Source: Hydrogenobaculum sp. (GTDB lineage: Bacteria; Aquificota; Aquificia; Aquificales; Aquificaceae). From it: 37,318 nt of DNA. The DNA lies in assembly GCA_023269915.1 (NCBI GenBank), contig JAGDWZ010000048.1, positions 1 through 37,318 of the forward strand, read 5' to 3'. Shown piece by piece: positions 25,593-36,066 of this stretch. The notes below the pieces were generated by a model that ran no database searches, had not been told where the DNA came from, and saw nothing but the letters and a program-made list of their open reading frames with translations. The translations under genes and the position numbers were made by a program. Within the stretch, counting starts at the first letter, position 1. Every line of letters starts with the position of its first letter.

Positions 25593-27623
25593 TTACATAT
25601 TTTCTATCCTTGAAGAGTTGTAGACAACGCTTACGCTACTTATAATCATGAATACCGCTGACCATATTGGTTGGATAAGACCAGCCATAGCTAAAGCAAT
25701 GCCAAAGGTGTTGTAAACGCTTGCCCATATAAAATTTGAGTATATTATTTTTTTTACCTTTTGAGAGAATTTTATAATCCAAGGTATGGCTTTTAAGTTT
25801 TTGTTAAAAAGCAAAATACTAGCAGATATCCTTGCTACACCAGAAGCGTTTGCCACCGCTACACTCACATCGCTTACGCTCATAGCCAGAGCATCGTTTA
25901 TGCCGTCTCCCACATACATTATTTTTGAGCCTTTGGCTTTTTTATCCATTACAACCCTTTGTTTGTCGTGAGGTTTCAAAGACCAATAAACCTCATCAAA
26001 CAAGCTAGAAAACTCTTCCACAAAGGCCTTTTCATCCCCAGAGATAAGACCCACTTTATATCCCATCTCTTTTAACCTTTTTACGGCCTCCACAGCATTT
26101 TCATCTATCTTTTGTTTAAAATAAAGCACTCCTTCAAGCTTACCATCCACAGACACATACACACAAGATACGTTTTCTTTACAGCTTAGATTTGTTATAC
26201 CGCTTTTTTCCATAAGCTCTTTCGAGCCTATCTGCCATTTTTTATTTTCTACAAAAGCCTCAATACCATAACCGGGCAATATTCTTACGTTGCTTGGTTT
26301 TAAAAAATCTCCTTGATAGTAGTTTAATAGGCTTTTAGCGATAGGATGTTTTGAGTAGTTTTCAATAGAAGCTACCTTTTTAAGAAAATCTTTTTCATTA
26401 CCAAAGTGCTTATAACCGCTGTACTCCAAATTTTCCAAAGTGATGGTACCAGTCTTATCAAAAAGCACCTCGTTTATATGCCTAACGTTGTAAAGGGCTC
26501 TTAAATTTTGAAGGATTATGCCTCTTCTTGCCAAAGAGTTGGCAGCGTTCCACAAAGCCAAGGGCGCAGCCACGTTAAAAGCGCAAGGGCAAGCTATCAA
26601 AAGCACCGCCAAAGAGCTCATCAAAGCCTTATCAAAGCCAGATTTATAATACCAAAAGCCAAAGGTTATAAGAGAAAGTGTTATAATGGTGGGGACAAAT
26701 ATAGCTGAAATCTTATCCGCTATGTTTTTCTCTGGTGCAAAAGAAAGTTTTGCAAGCTCTATATTTTCTATAATTTTATTTATGGTGTTTGAGTTAAAAT
26801 CGTTTATAGCTTTTATTAAAAAACTCCCATCTATGCTAACGCTCCCAGCATAAACGCTGTCGCCTTCAAACTTAGCAACGGGCTTTTGCTCACCTGTAAA
26901 AAAGCTCTCTTTTACAAACCCTTGCCCTTCTATTATAATGCCGTCTACTGGTATTATCTCATCTGGTTTTACTTTTACTATATCTCCTATTTTTACTTCG
27001 TCTATTCTTACAGTTTTCTCAACGCCGTTTTCTACAACAACAGCATAGCTTGGCAAAAGATCTTTCACTTCACCTATACTTTTAGCAGCTCTATATCTAC
27101 CAAAAGCCTCTATAAACTTTCCAAAAGCTGATAACGCCACTATCATAGTAGCGGTTTCATAGTAGGGAGTACCTACTCCCATAATGGTAGAATAAATAGA
27201 TATACCGTAAGCGGAAAAAGCACCTATCGCTATCAAAAGGTCTGTGGTAATAGATTTTCTCAGAAGGGCTTTTACAGAGTTTACAAGGTAATCAAAGCCA
27301 ATAAGTGCCATAACAGGTGTTGAAAGAAGAAGCAAGAAGTAGTTTGTGAGTCTCACTATAGGGTCATGGGAAGTTTTTGAAACATCCCCTCCATATATGG
27401 TAAAAGAAAGCATCATCACATAACCAGCCAAGAAAAAGCTTATGCCAAACTTTATAAAAAACTTTTGGACGCTTTGAGAAGTCTCGTTTCCAGAGATTTT
27501 GTTTACAAGATAACACCCAGTACAGCAAAATTCCCTATCTACACCTTTTACGTTGAAAACGATAGGATTTCCAGATATACCTATACCGCATTGATAACAT
27601 CTATGAATAGAGGCTTCATCCAT
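25593..27623 (-). CDS. Heavy-metal translocating P1B-type ATPase (CPx), FixI/CcoI-like N-terminal Cys-rich domain
   Basis: CYQCGIGI...FCCTGC N-term; CPCAF, FDKTGTIT, SKHPIA, GDGINDALAMSVSDVSVAV. Confidence 0.92.
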   Translation of the reverse strand: MDEASIHRCYQCGIGISGNPIVFNVKGVDREFCCTGCYLVNKISGNETSQSVQKFFIKFGISFFLAGYVMMLSFTIYGGDVSKTSHDPIVRLTNYFLLLLSTPVMALIGFDYLVNSVKALLRKSITTDLLIAIGAFSAYGISIYSTIMGVGTPYYETATMIVALSAFGKFIEAFGRYRAAKSIGEVKDLLPSYAVVVENGVEKTVRIDEVKIGDIVKVKPDEIIPVDGIIIEGQGFVKESFFTGEQKPVAKFEGDSVYAGSVSIDGSFLIKAINDFNSNTINKIIENIELAKLSFAPEKNIADKISAIFVPTIITLSLITFGFWYYKSGFDKALMSSLAVLLIACPCAFNVAAPLALWNAANSLARRGIILQNLRALYNVRHINEVLFDKTGTITLENLEYSGYKHFGNEKDFLKKVASIENYSKHPIAKSLLNYYQGDFLKPSNVRILPGYGIEAFVENKKWQIGSKELMEKSGITNLSCKENVSCVYVSVDGKLEGVLYFKQKIDENAVEAVKRLKEMGYKVGLISGDEKAFVEEFSSLFDEVYWSLKPHDKQRVVMDKKAKGSKIMYVGDGINDALAMSVSDVSVAVANASGVARISASILLFNKNLKAIPWIIKFSQKVKKIIYSNFIWASVYNTFGIALAMAGLIQPIWSAVFMIISSVSVVYNSSRIENM

Positions 27624-27660
27624 TCATTCTGATTTTAAATGTTAAATGAGCGTTTGTCAA

Positions 27661-27669
27661 TGGTATAAT
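27661..27669 (+). promoter_or_regulatory. Extended -10 promoter (TGG-TATAAT) for glyQS
   Basis: TGGTATAAT ~32 nt upstream of an SD (ACGGAGG) and the GTG start. Confidence 0.5.
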
Positions 27670-27700
27670 AGTATATTGAGAAATTTTTACGGAGGATTTC

Positions 27701-28549
27701 GTGTATTTTCAAGAGATAATACTCAACTTACAGGATTTTTGGTCTAAAAACGGATGCGCTATAATGCAAGGCTACGATATAGAAGTGGGAGCCGGGACCA
27801 TGAACCCAGCTACTTTTTTGAGGGTGCTCGGCAAGAAGCCTTTTAACGGAGCTTATGTAGAACCCTCAAGAAGGCCAAAAGATGGAAGATACGGAGAAAA
27901 CCCAAACAGACTACAACATTATTTCCAATTTCAAGTGATATTAAAACCAGCCAAAGAAAACTCCCAAGAGCTTTATCTTAAAAGCTTAGAAACCCTGGGT
28001 ATAGACCAAAACCTTCACGATATAAGGTTTGTAGAAGATGATTGGGAAAGCCCTACGCTTGGTGCTTGGGGTCTTGGATGGGAAGTATGGTTAGATGGAA
28101 TGGAGATAACACAGTTTACCTACTTTCAACAAGCAGGGGATATAGATTTGGACCTCATAGCTTGCGAAATCACCTACGGGCTTGAACGCATAGCGATGTA
28201 TCTTCAAAATGTTGACAACGTGTTTGATTTAAAATGGAACAAAGACCTCACCTACAGAGATATATATTTTGAGTTTGAAAAAGAGTGGTCTGTATACAAC
28301 TTTGAAAAATCAAACCAAGATAGGCTTTTTAAGCTTTTTGAAATATACGAAGAAGAAGCAAAATCTCTTATAGAAGAAAAGCTCGTATACCCAGCTTACG
28401 ACTATGTGCTAAAGTGCTCTCACACTTTTAACCTTCTAGATGCAAGGGGCGCGATATCTGTCCAAGAAAGAACCAACTACATAAAACGCATAAAACATAT
28501 GGCATCTCAAGTGGCTTCTTTATACATAGAAAAGGAGAACAACCTATGA
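27701..28549 (+). CDS. glyQ: Glycyl-tRNA synthetase alpha subunit (GTG start)
   Basis: [68 protein letters not shown]. Confidence 0.98.
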   Translation: MYFQEIILNLQDFWSKNGCAIMQGYDIEVGAGTMNPATFLRVLGKKPFNGAYVEPSRRPKDGRYGENPNRLQHYFQFQVILKPAKENSQELYLKSLETLGIDQNLHDIRFVEDDWESPTLGAWGLGWEVWLDGMEITQFTYFQQAGDIDLDLIACEITYGLERIAMYLQNVDNVFDLKWNKDLTYRDIYFEFEKEWSVYNFEKSNQDRLFKLFEIYEEEAKSLIEEKLVYPAYDYVLKCSHTFNLLDARGAISVQERTNYIKRIKHMASQVASLYIEKENNL

Positions 28550-30558
28550 ACAATATACTTTTAGAACTTCAAACGGAAGAGCTTCCCTCTTCATTTTTGC
28601 TAAAAGCCAACGAAACTCTTAAAGATACAGCAAAAGCCTTTTTAAAAGAAAAAAACGTAGAGTCAAACGAAGACATAAAAATATTCACAACTCCAAGAAG
28701 AATAGGTATTTTGATAGAAAATTTACCAGATTCAAACAAAAAAGAGGAAATCCTTGTAATAGGACCTCCTTATGAGGCTTGCTACAAAGATGGATTGCCC
28801 ACAAAAGCTTTAGAGGCTTTTCTTAAGAAAAACAACGCTTCTTTAGATGAGGCTTTTAAATACGAAAAGCAAGGCGGTATATATATAGCCATAAAAAAAC
28901 AAGTGGGCGGTATATCTATAGAAGAGCTTTTCAAAGAGTTTCCAGATTTTGTGATAAAATCTTTGACCTACAAGAAGATGATGAGATGGGACAACTCTTC
29001 AATGAGATTTCCAAGACCCATAAGAGGTATAGCACTTATTTTAAACGATAAGCCTATATACCCTTACAAAAACACTTCAAGAGGTCATAGGTTTTTATCA
29101 AACGAATTTGTTATAGAAAACGCCAAGTCTTACGAGGAGCTTTTAAAAAAGCATTTTGTAATACCTACTTTCAAAGAGCGTAGAGATATTATATTAGATT
29201 TGGTTTTATCAAAAGCCAAAGAACTAAACATAACCCCAGACTACGAAGAGGAGCTTATAGATGAAATCACAAACTTGGTAGAATACCCTTACCTTGTGAT
29301 AGGAGAGTTTGAAAAAGAGTTTTTAAGCTTGCCAGATGTTGTCATCAAGACTGTGCTTGCTCATCATCAAAAGTTTATAACCACAAAAAAAGATAGCATT
29401 ACAAACATTTTTTTTGGTATATCAAACATAGAAGACAAAAAAGGCTATATAAAAGACGGTTATCAAAAGGTGGTAAAAGCAAGGCTAAGGGACGCCGTAT
29501 TTTTCTACAACGAAGACTTAAAAAGACCCTTTGATTTTTTTGTAGAAGAACTAAAAGGCATCATGTTTCATCACAAGCTTGGAACGATGTTTGACAAGAC
29601 TAAAAGACACGTAGCCTTAGGGGAGTATTTGTCTTTGGCTTTTAACACAAAAAAAGAAATACTTTTAAAAGCCTGCAAACTTTCTTTGTTTGATATAGCC
29701 ACCAACATGGTAAAGGAGTTTGACGAACTTCAAGGCTATATGGGCATGATATATGCAAAAGCCAAAAACGAAGATGAAGAGCTATCGAAAGCCCTTTTAG
29801 AACAGTATATGCCAGACAAGATAGAAGGTGTCCCATCCACAAAAACGGGAGCTTTGCTTGGTATTATAGTAAAATCAGACAACATAGTATCTTTGATAGG
29901 GGCTGGTGAGATTCCAAAAGGCACATCAGATGCTTACGGCATAAAGAGAAACATATACGGTGTTATAAAAACCGTTTTAGAGCAGGATATCGATATAGAT
30001 TTAGAGGGGCTTTTCCAAAAAGTCTATGAGCTTTTAGAAAACAAAGCAAAGCTCCTTAGCTACGAAGAGATATTAAAGCATGTAAAAAATCTCTTTAGAA
30101 CAAGGCTAAACACGTATTTTGAAGAGTATCCTTACGATATAGTAAGGGCAGTGTTGGAAGTAGAAGACCCTTTAAGGGTAAAAACTATAAAAAGCAAAGT
30201 AGAGCTTTTATCCTCTAACAGAGACATAGTAGAAAACATAGCAAAAGTGTATAAAAGGATAAGAAAAATACTGCCAAAGGATTTTACACCAAAGGATATA
30301 AAAGAGGGGCTTTTTGAAAACCACTTGGAAGAAGAACTTTACAAGATTTCAAAAGAAACAAAAGACAAAGAGCTTTCCAAAGAGCTGTTAGATTATATAA
30401 ACGACAATAAGAAGATAGTGGATGAATTTTTTGATAAAATACTTGTTATGGCTGAAAACATGGATGTAAGAAACAACAGACTTAGCTTGCTTTATAATAT
30501 CTATAAAAGCCTAAAACGTATAGCAGATTTTGAACACATTGTTATAAAGGAGGCATAA
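28546..30558 (+). CDS. glyS: Glycyl-tRNA synthetase beta subunit
   Basis: [34 protein letters not shown]; overlaps glyQ by 4 nt. Confidence 0.98.
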   Translation: MNNILLELQTEELPSSFLLKANETLKDTAKAFLKEKNVESNEDIKIFTTPRRIGILIENLPDSNKKEEILVIGPPYEACYKDGLPTKALEAFLKKNNASLDEAFKYEKQGGIYIAIKKQVGGISIEELFKEFPDFVIKSLTYKKMMRWDNSSMRFPRPIRGIALILNDKPIYPYKNTSRGHRFLSNEFVIENAKSYEELLKKHFVIPTFKERRDIILDLVLSKAKELNITPDYEEELIDEITNLVEYPYLVIGEFEKEFLSLPDVVIKTVLAHHQKFITTKKDSITNIFFGISNIEDKKGYIKDGYQKVVKARLRDAVFFYNEDLKRPFDFFVEELKGIMFHHKLGTMFDKTKRHVALGEYLSLAFNTKKEILLKACKLSLFDIATNMVKEFDELQGYMGMIYAKAKNEDEELSKALLEQYMPDKIEGVPSTKTGALLGIIVKSDNIVSLIGAGEIPKGTSDAYGIKRNIYGVIKTVLEQDIDIDLEGLFQKVYELLENKAKLLSYEEILKHVKNLFRTRLNTYFEEYPYDIVRAVLEVEDPLRVKTIKSKVELLSSNRDIVENIAKVYKRIRKILPKDFTPKDIKEGLFENHLEEELYKISKETKDKELSKELLDYINDNKKIVDEFFDKILVMAENMDVRNNRLSLLYNIYKSLKRIADFEHIVIKEA

Positions 30559-30559
30559 A

Positions 30560-31363
30560 ATGAGCATCGGTAAAAAAATAAGGCTTGAACGTATCATCAA
30601 CAGAGAAACCCAAAAAACCATCATAGTACCAATGGACCACGGCGTAAGCTCAGGGCCCATAGAAGGTCTCGTGGATATGAAAAAAACCATAGATGCGGTG
30701 TCAAAAGGCGGTGCAAACGCAGTTTTGATGCACAAAGGGCTTGTAAAAGCAGGACACAGGGGCTCTGGTAAAGATATAGGCCTCATAATACACCTTTCAG
30801 CTTCCACAGACCACTCACCCACAAAGAACGACAAGGTGTTGGTATGCACCGTAGAAGAAGCCATAAGACTTGGAGCAGACGCCGTGTCTATACACGTCAA
30901 TATCGGGGCTCCGATGGAAAGGGAAATGTTAAGAGATTTTGGTTTTATATCAAGAGTTTGCGATGAATGGGGAATGCCACTTTTAGCTATGGTATACGCA
31001 AGAGGCCATGAGATAAAACCTCAAGATCAATACGATAAGACCTTTGTAGCACACTGCGCAAGGATAGGAGAAGAACTTGGAGCAGATTTGGTGAAAGTGC
31101 CCTATACAGGAGATGTAGAATCTTTCAAAGAGGTGGTAAAGGGTACTCATATACCTGTGGTGATAGCAGGTGGACCCAAGATGAAAACCGAAAAAGACGT
31201 ACTTGAGATGGTGGAAGGTGCTATAAAAGCCGGAGCAGCAGGGCTTTCTATTGGAAGAAACATATTCCAAGCCAAAGACCCAGAAAAGATAACAAGAGCC
31301 ATGTACATGATAGTGCATGAGGGTAAAACCGCAGAAGAAGCATCAAAATTTTTACACTCATAA
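30560..31363 (+). CDS. DhnA-type class I aldolase family (archaeal-type fructose-bisphosphate aldolase or 2-amino-3,7-dideoxy-D-threo-hept-6-ulosonate synthase)
   Basis: [66 protein letters not shown]. Confidence 0.9.
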   Translation: MSIGKKIRLERIINRETQKTIIVPMDHGVSSGPIEGLVDMKKTIDAVSKGGANAVLMHKGLVKAGHRGSGKDIGLIIHLSASTDHSPTKNDKVLVCTVEEAIRLGADAVSIHVNIGAPMEREMLRDFGFISRVCDEWGMPLLAMVYARGHEIKPQDQYDKTFVAHCARIGEELGADLVKVPYTGDVESFKEVVKGTHIPVVIAGGPKMKTEKDVLEMVEGAIKAGAAGLSIGRNIFQAKDPEKITRAMYMIVHEGKTAEEASKFLHS

Positions 31364-31376
31364 ATAGGAGATAAAA

Positions 31377-32159
31377 ATGATATTAAAAGGTAAAAAAGCT
31401 CTTATAATGGGTTTAGCAAACGACAAAAGCATAGCTTACGGTATTGCCAAAAGCTTTAAACGAGAAGGAGCCGAAATAGCCATAAGCTACGCCGGTGAAT
31501 CTGTGAAAAAAAGGGTTATGCCTATAGCAGAGGAGCTTGGTACAGAGCTTGTTTTTGAGTGCGATGTATCAAAAGACCAAGACATAGAAAACCTAGCCAA
31601 CAACATAAAAGAAGTCTGGAACAATATAGATATAGTAGTACACTCTATAGCCTACGCCCCAAAAGATGAGTTTAAAAACGGGGTTATAGATACCACGAGA
31701 GCTGGTTTTGGTATAGCAATGGATATATCAGTTTATTCTTTTATAGCTGTTGTAAGGGCTTTTTCAAGCATAATGAACGAAGAAGGAGCTTTCTTGACGC
31801 TTTCTTACTACGGGGCTCAAAAGGTAGTACCTCACTACAACGTCATGGGTATAGCAAAAGCAGCCTTAGAAAGTGCTACAAGGTATCTGGCTTTTGACAT
31901 AGCAAAGAAAAATCAAAGAGCAAACTGCATATCCGCAGGTCCTATTAAAACTTTATCCGCTTACAGCATCACCGGATTTCACCTTCTAATGGAACACACG
32001 GTAAGGGTAAGTCCTTTAGGAAGGCATGTAACCATAGAAGAGGTGGGAGATACGGCAGCGTTTTTGTGTAGCGAGTGGGCAAGAGGCATCACAGGTCAAA
32101 CCATATACGTAGATAGCGGTTACAGTATAATGGGTGTCTCTGACAAAGAAGAAGAGTAA
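31377..32159 (+). CDS. fabI: Enoyl-[acyl-carrier-protein] reductase (NADH) FabI
   Basis: ALIMGLANDKSIAYGIAK, SIAYAPKDEF, YYGAQKVVPHYNVMGIAKAALE, AGPIKTLSA. Confidence 0.97.
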   Translation: MILKGKKALIMGLANDKSIAYGIAKSFKREGAEIAISYAGESVKKRVMPIAEELGTELVFECDVSKDQDIENLANNIKEVWNNIDIVVHSIAYAPKDEFKNGVIDTTRAGFGIAMDISVYSFIAVVRAFSSIMNEEGAFLTLSYYGAQKVVPHYNVMGIAKAALESATRYLAFDIAKKNQRANCISAGPIKTLSAYSITGFHLLMEHTVRVSPLGRHVTIEEVGDTAAFLCSEWARGITGQTIYVDSGYSIMGVSDKEEE

Positions 32160-32170
32160 GAGGTTATATC

Positions 32171-33616
32171 TTGCTGGAGTCTTTAAGCTCAAAAGAATTT
32201 GATAAAGAACTAATAGGTTATTGCATAGGTTGTAATTGTGGGTGTAAGTTTATAGCTTATATAAAAGATAACAAAATAGTGGATGTCACAGGGCATCCTT
32301 CCGATAGGCTTGGGATGGGTAGTTTTTGCACGAAAGGTATAGCCCTCGTCCAAGAGCTTCCTTTTTCGGAGCTTAGGTTAAAAGAATCAGATAAACCCAG
32401 TATAGATTTAAGCAACGACATAGGGATATATGTAGATAGATTTTGTACCGACGAAGAGCTTCAAAGGGCTTTTTCTTTTACAGAAAACGTATACTCAAAT
32501 ATGCTTTACGTTGAAAAGCCTAAAACTATAGAAATAGAAAATATACCCGATAAAAAGGTAATCCTAAACATATCAGAACCCTCTTACTACGATGTAATGC
32601 TATCAAGGTGGATTATAGATGCAAAACAAAAAGGAGCAAAGCTTTTCAGCGCTGGTGCGATGTTTACAAACATAATGTTTAAATCACACTATAAAAAGTT
32701 GATAGAGCCATATCAGTTTTTAAGCTTTTTAGAAAACATAAAAAACGCCTTTGATATAGGACATAGCGAAGATGAGTTTATAAACAAATTTGCCACATTT
32801 TCTACAAAATTAAGTAGCGCTCTTATAATAATAGAAGATAGTTATATTAAGATAGATAGAGATTTCGTTTTAGGATTTTTAAAACATATGAAAGAAAAAT
32901 ACAACATAGATTACATCATCACCGGCAACATAACCCATTGGCCTGTCAAGAATATAAAAGAACATTTAAAAGACATAGAAAATCACAACGTTATCATAAA
33001 CGTAGGGGACATGTTTAGACATATACCAGATAACAAGCTAGAAAGCTTTTCTAAAAAAGATATACTGAGCCTTTCTCATATGGCAAACATGAGCGTCAAC
33101 CTATCCAAATATTATCTTCCAAGAAAGTTTTTTATAGAGATGGATTTTACTAAGAAAACGGCGTTTTTAGATGTAAGTGCCAAAAAACTCTTTGAAAATG
33201 AAAACTCTTATACGCTTCTTGATATAATACCGGATGTTAAAAATATTTCTCATATTAAAAGCCCAAAATACGAGCCTACAAATCTAAACGGTTATGCACT
33301 TTTTGTGGGCAACAGCGTAGTAGACGATATGGGACATTACTCAAGGTGGCTTCACGAAATAGAGTCAAACCAATACGTATATATAAACAAAACGCTGGGA
33401 GATAGCATAAGTATAGCCGACGGAGAGCTTTTAGAAATCACTACCGAATACGGAAAAGCCATCTTCAAAGTAAAAATTTCTGCAAATATACCAAACAACA
33501 CATTTTTTATATCCAACGGCTTTGATGAATATCAGCCCTTTTACGAAGGAGTAAGACCAGGGGTTTTAACTATTGACAAAAGTTTTATACCGGTGGTAAG
33601 ATATAGAAAGGTATAA
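32171..33616 (+). CDS. Molybdopterin-oxidoreductase-fold protein with N-terminal 4Fe-4S motif, short/possibly cofactor-degenerate (TTG start)
   Basis: CIGCNCGC-x27-CTKG (C-x2-C-x3-C-x27-C-xKG); WIIDAKQKGAKLF; C-terminal HYSRWLHEIESNQYVYINKTLGDSISIADGELLEITTEYGKAIFKVKIS dinucleotide-binding-like domain. Confidence 0.8.
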   Translation: MLESLSSKEFDKELIGYCIGCNCGCKFIAYIKDNKIVDVTGHPSDRLGMGSFCTKGIALVQELPFSELRLKESDKPSIDLSNDIGIYVDRFCTDEELQRAFSFTENVYSNMLYVEKPKTIEIENIPDKKVILNISEPSYYDVMLSRWIIDAKQKGAKLFSAGAMFTNIMFKSHYKKLIEPYQFLSFLENIKNAFDIGHSEDEFINKFATFSTKLSSALIIIEDSYIKIDRDFVLGFLKHMKEKYNIDYIITGNITHWPVKNIKEHLKDIENHNVIINVGDMFRHIPDNKLESFSKKDILSLSHMANMSVNLSKYYLPRKFFIEMDFTKKTAFLDVSAKKLFENENSYTLLDIIPDVKNISHIKSPKYEPTNLNGYALFVGNSVVDDMGHYSRWLHEIESNQYVYINKTLGDSISIADGELLEITTEYGKAIFKVKISANIPNNTFFISNGFDEYQPFYEGVRPGVLTIDKSFIPVVRYRKV

Positions 33617-33632
33617 ACTTAGGAGGTTTAAA

Positions 33633-36050
33633 ATGAATAAAAGTTTAGAAGGTAAACTAGTAGTTTTCCTAGACGAAGTTGGTATCGACGACATACCTTA
33701 CGTTGGTGGGAAAAACGCATCTTTGGGGGAGATGATAAGACATTTAAAACCAAAAGGAGTAAATGTACCTTATGGTTTTGTGGTAACCGCCGAAGCTTAC
33801 AGATACTTCATAAAGCACAACAACCTTGAAGAGAAGATAAAAGATGCCCTAAAAGATTTAGACCCTTCAAACTTAGAACAGCTTGCCAAGAAAGGCCATG
33901 CCGTAAGAGAAATGATAAGAGCTGGTGATTTTCCGCAAGACTTAGAAGACGAGATAACAAAAGCTTACGAAAAACTATCCCAAATGTATAACACCCATGC
34001 AGTAGATGTGGCGGTTAGATCTTCTGCCACAGCGGAGGATTTACCTGATGCTTCTTTTGCAGGTCAGCAAGAAACCTATCTAAACGTAGTAGGGGCTCAA
34101 AATGTACTTGTAGCCGTCAAAAATGGTTTTGCATCGCTTTTCACAGACAGAGCCATATCCTATAGACATTCTCACAACTTTGACCACTTTAAGATAGCCA
34201 TATCTATGGGTGTCCAAAAGATGGTACGCTCAGATTTAGGTGCCTCTGGGGTTATGTTTACCATAGATACAGAAAGCGGCTTTAAAGATGTGGTGGTTAT
34301 AAACGCCATATACGGTCTTGGAGAGATGATAGTCCAAGGTATGGTAACTCCAGATGAGTACATGGTCTTCAAGCCTACTCTCAAAAAAGGCTTTTCTGCC
34401 ATCATAGAGAAGAAACTTGGCAAAAAAGATAGGAAAATGATATACGGGGTGGGGTCTGATAGGGTGAAGATAATAAACGTGCCTCAAAATGAGCAAAAGC
34501 TTTACGCTTTAAATGATGATGAGATACTTACCTTGGCAAAATGGGGCATAGAAATAGAAGAGCACTACAAAAAACCTATGGATATAGAATGGGCAAAAGA
34601 CGGCAACGATGGTCAGCTTTATATAGTCCAAGCAAGACCAGAAACAGTCCAATCAAGACGCCAACAAAATAAGCTCATAGTATACGAAATAAAAGACCCT
34701 CTTGAAGAAAGGATAAATCACAGGATATTAAGCGGCATAGCCGTAGGTGATAAAATAGCCGTAGGCACAGTAAAAGTGATACACAGCATCAAAGAAGCTT
34801 CAGATTTTAAAGAAGGAGATATACTGGTTACAGATATCACAGACCCAGACTGGGAACCTATAATGAAAAAAGCCGCTGGCATCATTACCAACAGAGGCGG
34901 TAGAACCGCACATGCAGCTATAGTGGCAAGAGAATTTGGTGTCCCAGCTGCCGTAGGTACCCAGAAGGCAACAGAAGTGTTAAAAACTGGTATGAGAGTG
35001 ACACTTTCTTGCGCTGAAGGAGAAACTGCATACGTATACGATAAAGAGTTGGAATTTGATGCAAAAGAAATAGATTTATCAAACATCAAAAAGCCAAAAA
35101 CCAAAATAATGATAAACGTAGCAGACCCAAGCTCGGTGTTTAGATACGCCGCCATTCCAAACGATGGGGTAGGTCTTGCCAGAGAAGAGTTTATCATAGC
35201 AAACTATATAAAAATACATCCTTTAGCCCTTATAAACCTAAATTATGTAAAAGAAAAAGACCCGGAGCTTTACAAAGAGATAGAGAATATAACCTTTGGC
35301 TACGACAACAAAGAAGAGTATTACGTAAAGAAGCTTTCTTACGGGATAGCAAAGATTGCGGCGGCTTTTTATCCAAACCCTGTAATAGTGAGGTTTTCTG
35401 ATTTTAAAAGCAACGAATACGCAGGACTTTTAGGCGGTAAATATTTTGAGCCAAAAGAAGAAAACCCAATGATAGGCTGGAGAGGTGCTTCTAGGTATTA
35501 TTCAGATAAGTTTAAAGTAGCCTTTGGGCTTGAGTGTAAAGCAATACTAAGGGTTAGAAATAAAATGGGTCTTGACAACGTAAAGGTGATGGTGCCATTC
35601 TGTAGGACGCCTCAAGAAGGCGCAAAAGTGCTAGAAACCATGAAAGAGTTTGGGCTTGTAAGAGGAGAAAATGGCCTTGAAGTTTATGTAATGGCAGAAA
35701 TACCAAGCAACATAATATTAGCAGACCAATACGCCGAGATATTTGATGGATTTTCCATAGGTAGCAACGACCTAACCCAGCTAACCCTTGGTATAGATAG
35801 AGACTCTGATTTGGTAGCTCATCTATACGATGAAAGAAACGAAGCAGTCAAAATCATGGTGGCAAACCTCATAGACGTAGCCAAAAAAACCAACAGAAAA
35901 GTAGGTATATGTGGCCAAGCCCCAAGCGACTTCCCAGATTTTGCTCAGTTCTTAGTAGAAAAAGGTATAGACAGCATATCCCTAAATCCAGACTCAGTTT
36001 TTAAAACTATGCTTGCTGTCGTAGAAATGGAGGAAAAATTGCATAAATAA
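33633..36050 (+). CDS. ppsA: Phosphoenolpyruvate synthase
   Basis: VGGKNASLGEMI, VRSSATAEDLPDASFAGQQETYLN, ITNRGGRTAHAAIVARE, SIGSNDLTQLTLGIDRDS, GICGQAPSD. Confidence 0.97.
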   Translation: MNKSLEGKLVVFLDEVGIDDIPYVGGKNASLGEMIRHLKPKGVNVPYGFVVTAEAYRYFIKHNNLEEKIKDALKDLDPSNLEQLAKKGHAVREMIRAGDFPQDLEDEITKAYEKLSQMYNTHAVDVAVRSSATAEDLPDASFAGQQETYLNVVGAQNVLVAVKNGFASLFTDRAISYRHSHNFDHFKIAISMGVQKMVRSDLGASGVMFTIDTESGFKDVVVINAIYGLGEMIVQGMVTPDEYMVFKPTLKKGFSAIIEKKLGKKDRKMIYGVGSDRVKIINVPQNEQKLYALNDDEILTLAKWGIEIEEHYKKPMDIEWAKDGNDGQLYIVQARPETVQSRRQQNKLIVYEIKDPLEERINHRILSGIAVGDKIAVGTVKVIHSIKEASDFKEGDILVTDITDPDWEPIMKKAAGIITNRGGRTAHAAIVAREFGVPAAVGTQKATEVLKTGMRVTLSCAEGETAYVYDKELEFDAKEIDLSNIKKPKTKIMINVADPSSVFRYAAIPNDGVGLAREEFIIANYIKIHPLALINLNYVKEKDPELYKEIENITFGYDNKEEYYVKKLSYGIAKIAAAFYPNPVIVRFSDFKSNEYAGLLGGKYFEPKEENPMIGWRGASRYYSDKFKVAFGLECKAILRVRNKMGLDNVKVMVPFCRTPQEGAKVLETMKEFGLVRGENGLEVYVMAEIPSNIILADQYAEIFDGFSIGSNDLTQLTLGIDRDSDLVAHLYDERNEAVKIMVANLIDVAKKTNRKVGICGQAPSDFPDFAQFLVEKGIDSISLNPDSVFKTMLAVVEMEEKLHK

Positions 36051-36066
36051 TATATGTGAGGTATTT

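Noticed and set aside
27560-27700. T-box or glycine riboswitch upstream of glyQS
   Set aside because: The leader from the predicted promoter to the start is only ~25 nt, too short for either structure
30511-30900. 129-aa antisense ORF over the aldolase start
   Set aside because: Same reasoning; the sense strand is strongly supported
34718-35197. 159-aa antisense ORF inside ppsA
   Set aside because: Opposite strand of a conserved housekeeping gene; codon-bias artefact with no family similarity recognised
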